From positions 2,336-12,281 of the forward strand of contig NVTH01000102.1 in assembly GCA_002401525.1 (NCBI GenBank): a DNA stretch of 9,946 nt. The letters run 5' to 3'. The DNA comes from Moraxellaceae bacterium (GTDB lineage: Bacteria > Pseudomonadota > Gammaproteobacteria > Pseudomonadales > UBA3067). Both the position numbers and the translations under genes were made by a program. Below the pieces are notes generated by a model, which worked only from the letters and a program-made list of their open reading frames with translations, was not told where the DNA came from and did no database searches. Shown piece by piece: positions 5,992 to 9,946 of this stretch. The first letter of the stretch is position 1. The number at the start of each line of letters is the position of its first letter.

Positions 5992-7143
5992 ATGAGACAC
6001 CTTATTCCATCGCCCTTTAAAATGGTGCTTACACCTGTTTTAGTCTGTAGCCTCGCGCTTACCGGTTGGTTAATCAGCCAAGCGCTCGCAGGCACTCAAT
6101 CACCCTACGATTCAAACCATGCAAATACTGAAGAAAAGGTAGCCACCTTTGCTGGAGGTTGTTTTTGGTGTGTCGAAGCGGGTTTCGAAAAAGTGCTTGG
6201 GGTTCGGGAGGCCGTATCCGGCTATACCGGAGGGACCACGCAAAACCCTACTTACAAACAAGTATCAAAAGGCGGCACGGGGCACATTGAAGCAGTGCAA
6301 GTATTTTATGACCCCAAGCAAATCAGCTATGACGAACTACTGGAAGTGTTTTGGCGTCAAATCGACCCTACTGACAATAAGGGGCAATTTGTTGATCGCG
6401 GCCAGAGTTACAAACCGGCAATTTTTTACACTGGCGATGAGGAAAAGAATTCCATACAACAATCCATTCAGCGTCTCTCTGAGAGCAAACGCTATAATAA
6501 GGCAATCAATATTGAAGTGACGCCGGCAGTTACATTTTATGTGGCAGAAGATTATCATCAGGACTATTACAAAAAGAGTCCGATACGTTATAAATATTAT
6601 CGCTTCAACTCAGGCCGTGATCAGTATTTAAAACAGGTCTGGGGTGACCAACTACATTTCACTCCCACCACCCGAGAAAATGCCATGAAAGAGGTTGCCG
6701 AATCCAAACAATACGCTAAACCGAGCGACGAAGAGTTAAAGAAGCAACTAACCCCCCTACAATATAAAGTCACTCAAAAGGATGGCACTGAGGCCGCCTT
6801 TGACAATAAATATTGGGATGAAAAAAAGCAAGGGCTTTATGTCGATGTGGTGAGTGGAGAACCGCTGTTTAGCTCCACCCACAAATACGATTCGAAATCA
6901 GGTTGGCCGAGCTTTAGCGACACAATTTCAGAGACTAATATTGTAGAAAAAACGGATTATAAGCTTTTGCTGCCTCGTACTGAGGTGCGTAGTTTAGCTG
7001 GTGACTCCCATTTAGGGCATTTATTTGATGACGGCCCCCAACCCACCGGTAAACGCTATTGCATTAATTCTGCAGCGCTGCAGTTTATCCCGAAAGAGGA
7101 AATGGAAGAAAAAGGTTACGCAGATTTACTGGTGTTATTTTAA
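5992..7143 (+). CDS. msrAB: exported bifunctional methionine sulfoxide reductase MsrA-MsrB fusion
   Basis: The start chosen is ATG 5992 (383 residues), which has GGAGAG at good spacing and directly precedes a Sec signal peptide (cleavage after ALA, residue 33). A TTG 14 codons upstream is in frame but unlikely. The MsrA domain (about 48-215) has the catalytic motif GGCFWC (Cys57, Cys60), TGHIEAV with Glu100, and EDYHQDYY. The MsrB domain (about 250-375) has GWPSF, the His pair in SHLGHLF (His340, His343) and catalytic Cys357 in KRYCINSA. MsrA reduces methionine S-sulfoxide and MsrB the R form, so the fusion repairs oxidised methionine in envelope proteins. The usual zinc CxxC pairs of many MsrBs are absent, as in Neisseria-type fusions. 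The usual resolving Cys before GWPSF is Ser303. The mature protein has only three cysteines. It is divergent from the spondin operon. Confidence 0.93.
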   Translation: MRHLIPSPFKMVLTPVLVCSLALTGWLISQALAGTQSPYDSNHANTEEKVATFAGGCFWCVEAGFEKVLGVREAVSGYTGGTTQNPTYKQVSKGGTGHIEAVQVFYDPKQISYDELLEVFWRQIDPTDNKGQFVDRGQSYKPAIFYTGDEEKNSIQQSIQRLSESKRYNKAINIEVTPAVTFYVAEDYHQDYYKKSPIRYKYYRFNSGRDQYLKQVWGDQLHFTPTTRENAMKEVAESKQYAKPSDEELKKQLTPLQYKVTQKDGTEAAFDNKYWDEKKQGLYVDVVSGEPLFSSTHKYDSKSGWPSFSDTISETNIVEKTDYKLLLPRTEVRSLAGDSHLGHLFDDGPQPTGKRYCINSAALQFIPKEEMEEKGYADLLVLF

Positions 7144-7160
7144 TAAGGTATTCAACGTGC

Positions 7161-7194
7161 AATAAAAAAGGGAGCAAATGCTCCCTTTTTTATT
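7161..7194. terminator. bidirectional rho-independent terminator
   Basis: AATAAAAAAGGGAGC (7161-7175) pairs perfectly over 15 bases with GCTCCCTTTTTTATT (7180-7194), leaving a loop of about four bases. The GC core is GGGAGC/GCTCCC, flanked by A and T tracts, so it works on both strands. It lies 17 bases after the msrAB stop and 19 bases after the stop of the convergent CRTAC1-like gene, and should end both transcripts. Confidence 0.93.
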
Positions 7195-7213
7195 GGCTAG
7201 TTATCAGCAAGCA

Positions 7214-9148
7214 TTACTGTACTTCAATCGCTCCTCGTAACCTTGCAGACTCGGTAGTTTGGTTGGTACAACCAAGGCTTACTTTGCCAGCAGGAGTTCC
7301 AGGAGTGATGAGTACCGTCATTTTGAATGTGTTGGCATCAACGAAGTGCTTGCGCACAATACCGATTGTGGGTGCTTGAAAGAAAAGGCAATCGGTGGTT
7401 TCGTTAAACCCTTCTCCAGTGATGGTTATTTCAACAGAAGAGAGTGGGTTAACCGTGCTGGGCTCAACACTAGTAATGGCTAAAGCCGGAACGACTGTTT
7501 CTCCTTCAACTAACGTCAAGCTATTATTTGCATCAAGACTGTTATAAATATCCACTACACCGCTTGGCCAATAGACGGTCACTTCAGTGGCTACCTCTGC
7601 GCTGCCTAAGCCAAAATGCAAGGTCAGTGGTGCTTGGGAATGAGTACTGGAGGCTGAAATAACCTGCCGCATAAGAGTTTTATCATCAACGGTAAGCTTA
7701 ACCAAAGCGCCAATGGCATCTCTATTACTTTGCACACCTTGTAACGTAAGTTGTAGCCAATTGCCCATTTCAGTACTGTCGTTTCGAAGCAGAATGAGTG
7801 GGAAACCAGGCGTAACCACCGCCATGTCTAAATCACCGTCTTTATCGTAATCAGCGCTGACTGCGCCTCGGCCAATAGTCATTTGATTGATACCCGCTGC
7901 ATCGGCAATATCCGTAAAGGTGCCATCGCCATTATTTTGATATAAGAGGTCGTTATCTTCGCAGGTGACGTAGAGATCTTCGAAACCGTTGTTATTCATG
8001 TCGAAGAAATCTGCGCCCCAAGAGAAGCGGCCTTCAACACCCGCGGCTATCGCTGAATTTTCTGCCCAAGTGCCGTCGCCATTACTCAAATAAAGTACGC
8101 TGCCAAACGGGAGTTCATCGTTGGTGGTGCTGTACAAATCGGCAATGTAGATATCCCAGTCACCGTCAAGGTCGATATCGGACACGTCAATTCCCATTCC
8201 AGAACCCGCGTCATCCCCCAAACCAGGGCTTAGATGTGATGTTTCCGAGAAAGTGCCGTCTGCATTATTTTGGTGCAAGAAGTCAAAATGGTGCGGGGCC
8301 ACTTCATGCACGTTACCTACATACATATCGGGGTCTAAATCATTATCGAGATGCGCGCCTATAAAAATAAGCGATGGCCTCAAATCGTCAGCATTAGTGC
8401 TGCCAATGGATCCACTGGAGTGAGTCACATCGGTAAAGGTGCCGTCACAATTATTCTTGTAGAGGTTGTTTATATTGGCTTCATCGCCAGCTGCTTGAAG
8501 CACAAGTTGGCCGACGTAAAGATCCACGCAACCATCTCGGTCATAATCCAACCACCCGCCGGTATAGGCATTGGAGGCAGGGTATACACCAATGGGCGCT
8601 AATTGAACGCCAGTGACTCCGGCCTCTTCCGCCACATCGACGAAGAGAGGTTGCCCATCAATGACCTTATTACCATTTTCGACGAACATGTTTTTCAGCA
8701 GCATGTTCGCTGGTCCACTTAAATCATTGGGGTCAAAGATGTTGAAGACCTCATTTGCGACGCCAATATAGATGTCAGAATCACCGTCATTATCATAATC
8801 AGCGTAATAAGAGCCAGTCATTTCGACATTGGGCATAGCGGGCAGTAGTTCATCGGCTAGCGTAAAGGTGCCATCCTGATTGTTTCGATACAAATGAGGG
8901 TCTTGACCGAAGCCATTGACAACAAAGATATCTTCCCAGCCATCGTTATCAAAGTCGATCCAATTAAGGCCCATACTATGATTCGTGGAGGTGCGAAAAT
9001 CTAAGTCGTCGACGCCTGCTGCTTCGGAAACATCATTAAAAACTGTGGCTGCCATTGAAAAGCAGGAAATACTGCTCGACAACACCAGTGCGGACCCGGC
9101 CATTAAAATCTTATTAATAGGCCGTAATTTGAAAGATTGAATCTTCAT
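7214..9148 (-). CDS. secreted FG-GAP/VCBS repeat protein of the CRTAC1 family with ASPIC/UnbV and TIG-like C-terminus
   Basis: The 644-residue protein has a Sec signal peptide (about 1-33, cleavage near SMA/A). Seven calcium-type DxDxDG-like loops are spread over the body at about 65-73, 117-125, 201-209, 266-274, 324-332, 383-391 and 433-441. The loops at 266 and 383 are degenerate (LDNDLDPD, MNNNG). They alternate with YxNNxDGTF segments at 86-95, 229-238, 291-300, 352-361 and 402-411, as expected for an FG-GAP/VCBS beta-propeller. An ASPIC/UnbV domain follows (about 475-545: DAIGALVKL, GLGSA, VTVYWPSG). The last 90 residues (ITSVEPSTVNPLSSVEITITGEGF) look like an IPT/TIG immunoglobulin-like domain with Cys587 and Cys627. 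Members are secreted or surface proteins, usually without a known substrate. The ATG at 9148 has AAGGA about 10 bases upstream. It appears monocistronic. Confidence 0.9.
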   Translation of the reverse strand: MKIQSFKLRPINKILMAGSALVLSSSISCFSMAATVFNDVSEAAGVDDLDFRTSTNHSMGLNWIDFDNDGWEDIFVVNGFGQDPHLYRNNQDGTFTLADELLPAMPNVEMTGSYYADYDNDGDSDIYIGVANEVFNIFDPNDLSGPANMLLKNMFVENGNKVIDGQPLFVDVAEEAGVTGVQLAPIGVYPASNAYTGGWLDYDRDGCVDLYVGQLVLQAAGDEANINNLYKNNCDGTFTDVTHSSGSIGSTNADDLRPSLIFIGAHLDNDLDPDMYVGNVHEVAPHHFDFLHQNNADGTFSETSHLSPGLGDDAGSGMGIDVSDIDLDGDWDIYIADLYSTTNDELPFGSVLYLSNGDGTWAENSAIAAGVEGRFSWGADFFDMNNNGFEDLYVTCEDNDLLYQNNGDGTFTDIADAAGINQMTIGRGAVSADYDKDGDLDMAVVTPGFPLILLRNDSTEMGNWLQLTLQGVQSNRDAIGALVKLTVDDKTLMRQVISASSTHSQAPLTLHFGLGSAEVATEVTVYWPSGVVDIYNSLDANNSLTLVEGETVVPALAITSVEPSTVNPLSSVEITITGEGFNETTDCLFFQAPTIGIVRKHFVDANTFKMTVLITPGTPAGKVSLGCTNQTTESARLRGAIEVQ

Positions 9149-9244
9149 GCCAAATCATTCCTTAGTAAATTAATATCAGACGAAGTGGGCTAAACCATTG
9201 AGATAGTTTAACCTTTGATCCTTAGCCAGATTACCGATAACTAC

Positions 9245-9284
9245 ACAAGCATTTATACGTAGCTCCGCTGCGTATAAAACTTGT
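9245..9284. repeat. long imperfect palindrome (attC-like or RNA hairpin)
   Basis: TTTATACG (9252-9259) pairs with CGTATAAA (9271-9278). A T-G wobble and AGC/GCT continue the stem to a three-base loop at 9264-9266. Outside a small bulge, ACAAG (9245-9249) pairs with CTTGT (9280-9284). The overall shape, a long imperfect stem with an extrahelical base and ACAAG/CTTGT near the ends, resembles an integron attC arm. The canonical core boxes (RYYYAAC and GTTRRRY) are not present at the ends. An RNA hairpin is equally possible. Confidence 0.5.
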
Positions 9285-9348
9285 ACAAATTCGTTTGTGC
9301 GCGAATAGAGTTCACAAAGGACTTAGCCTGAATAGGCCGCGCCTTTTG
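9283..9348. repeat. cluster of overlapping inverted repeats
   Basis: Several stems follow the palindrome at once. One is a 7-base stem capped by TTCG (9283-9300). TTTGTG/CACAAA is at 9294-9299 and 9313-9318. ATTCG/CGAAT is at 9289-9293 and 9302-9306. A nested hairpin has outer arms AAAGG/CCTTT (9316-9320, 9342-9346) and inner arms GCCT/AGGC (9326-9329, 9334-9337). Some are mutually exclusive, as in a folded RNA. No T-tract follows on the plus strand. Confidence 0.35.
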
Positions 9349-9606
9349 AAAATTCTATATTCGTAAAAATGGGCTTATTTAAACTGCTACCTCGTACTTC
9401 ACATGAATCTTAAGGCTACAAGCGGACATAATTTATTAGAAATAAAAATGCAGCAAACGACCTAAAAGTGTCAACTATTTTTACTTCCAGTCAGCTCGTA
9501 ACAAATAAGGCCCTATACAATTAACTACGAAAACGAGGTAACTCTTTTTCAAGCCGCGGATATTTTAATCAGAATTGAGAACTAAATACAGCGTTCAATT
9601 ATTAGT

Positions 9607-9628
9607 AACCGTAATAAATTATACGGTT
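9607..9628. repeat. 7-base inverted repeat flanked by short direct repeats
   Basis: AACCGTA (9607-9613) and TACGGTT (9622-9628) are perfect inverted repeats. The element is flanked by direct copies of TTCAATT at 9594-9600 and 9628-9634. It could be a regulator site for the gene starting at 9752. The short length means chance is possible. Confidence 0.3.
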
Positions 9629-9663
9629 TCAATTTAACTCTCTAAAAAATATTAAGATAAAAA

Positions 9664-9692
9664 GTGGACGTCGATTAGACTCAGAGGTCCAC
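9664..9692 (-). terminator. possible minus-strand terminator-like hairpin
   Basis: GTGGAC (9664-9669) and GTCCAC (9687-9692) form a 6-base stem with a 17-base loop. On the minus strand it is followed by TTTTTAT. The long loop is atypical, and no minus-strand gene is visible to the right, so this may instead be the edge of an old element. Confidence 0.2.
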
Positions 9693-9751
9693 CTAAGAGA
9701 TAATTTCAAATCGTGCCCTACTCTATTTATCAAATCTATAACCTATTCGTT

Positions 9752-9946
9752 ATGACAATAATTCAGAAAATTAATCCAAAAAATTTACTTGCGGTTTTTA
9801 AACTAATTGATCTGCAAACAATTTCACCCAGCGCAGACAAACCCGGCAATCATAAAATCTTAATTGCACTCTTGTGCGCCGCATTTTGCCTGTTATTTGT
9901 AAATTACATAAAGTACGGATCGGTGTTTGCCGGCCTACTTGAAATC
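9752..9946 (+). CDS. 5' end of a membrane protein gene (partial, runs off right edge)
   Basis: From the ATG at 9752 the frame stays open for 65 codons to the window edge. The protein begins with a cytoplasmic-looking segment (MTIIQKINPKNLLAVFKLID...), then a polar stretch with SADKPGNHK. A hydrophobic helix follows (about 41-53, ILIALLCAAFCLLFV), continuing NYIKYGSVFAGLLEI. The order suggests a multi-pass inner-membrane protein. The NYIKYGS pattern after the first helix recalls some CPBP-type intramembrane protease N-termini, but this is only an impression and is not used as a call. No strong ribosome binding site precedes the ATG. A GTG at 9713 is in frame and would add 13 residues. The gene points away from the CRTAC1-like gene. 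Confidence 0.5.
   Translation, partial: MTIIQKINPKNLLAVFKLIDLQTISPSADKPGNHKILIALLCAAFCLLFVNYIKYGSVFAGLLEI

Larger units (their letters stand above)
9149..9751. other. long AT-rich noncoding region with several inverted repeats
   Basis: No gene is supported in these roughly 600 bases. Short open frames at 9369 and 9403 (14 and 20 codons) have no ribosome binding site. The left part must hold the promoter of the CRTAC1-like gene, though no clear hexamer pair is seen. Structured elements occur at 9245-9348, 9607-9628 and 9664-9692. The region could be an intergenic island carrying an RNA gene or the remains of a mobile element. Confidence 0.5.

Noticed and set aside
6149..6558. Longer open frames overlapping msrAB in other frames and on the other strand
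   Set aside because: They overlap a confidently identified gene, have no ribosome binding site and show no family resemblance, so they are shadows of its coding sequence.
9111..9148. Lipoprotein reading of the CRTAC1-like signal (SISC at residues 26-29)
   Set aside because: The position three before the cysteine is Ser instead of Leu, Val or Ile, and a normal signal peptidase I site follows at SMA/A.
9245..9284. Genuine integron attC site
   Set aside because: The ends read CACAAG and CTTGTAC rather than the RYYYAAC and GTTRRRY boxes, and no cassette-like gene or integrase is present. Kept only as an attC-like palindrome.
9403..9465. 20-codon open frame in the right-hand noncoding region
   Set aside because: It has no ribosome binding site and no recognisable product, and its length is expected by chance.

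Overview
The window reads as a stretch of chromosome from a gammaproteobacterium, probably marine or aquatic. This is an inference from protein flavour: a YlqF/RbgA-type GTPase of the gamma subgroup, an exported MsrA-MsrB fusion, bacterial spondin-domain proteins, a CRTAC1/ASPIC-UnbV secreted repeat protein, moderate-to-low GC and good Shine-Dalgarno sites. No tRNA, rRNA, CRISPR array, intact insertion sequence or phage gene was seen.

Layout. The first 55 bases may hold the tail of a membrane-protein gene on the plus strand. About 260 bases of mostly noncoding DNA follow, then ylqF (+, 315-1259). A minus-strand block runs from 5626 down to 1343: two adjacent spondin-domain genes, an OmpR-family response regulator, its sensor histidine kinase, and a small three-helix membrane protein. 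The spondin pair is clearly coupled, because the ribosome binding site of the second gene overlaps the stop of the first. The regulator, kinase and membrane protein are spaced like an operon. A 118-base gap with an inverted repeat separates the two sub-blocks, so the regulator operon may have its own promoter. Diverging from the spondin pair across a 365-base spacer is an exported MsrA-MsrB fusion (+, 5992-7143). It ends at a near-perfect bidirectional terminator shared with the convergent CRTAC1-like gene (-, 7214-9148). The last 800 bases are mostly noncoding, AT-rich and unusually rich in inverted repeats. The start of a membrane-protein gene runs off the right edge.

How the genes might work together. 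The kinase has a periplasmic sensor domain, both spondin proteins are exported (one as a lipoprotein, one as a soluble protein), the small membrane protein has a likely periplasmic cysteine pair, and MsrAB is exported to repair oxidised methionine. An envelope-sensing system of kinase, regulator and spondin proteins, perhaps linked to envelope oxidative damage through the divergent msrAB, is the most interesting hypothesis here. Only gene order and domain content support it. The other points of note are the MsrB domain that keeps a single cysteine, and the attC-like or ncRNA-like hairpin cluster at 9245-9348.
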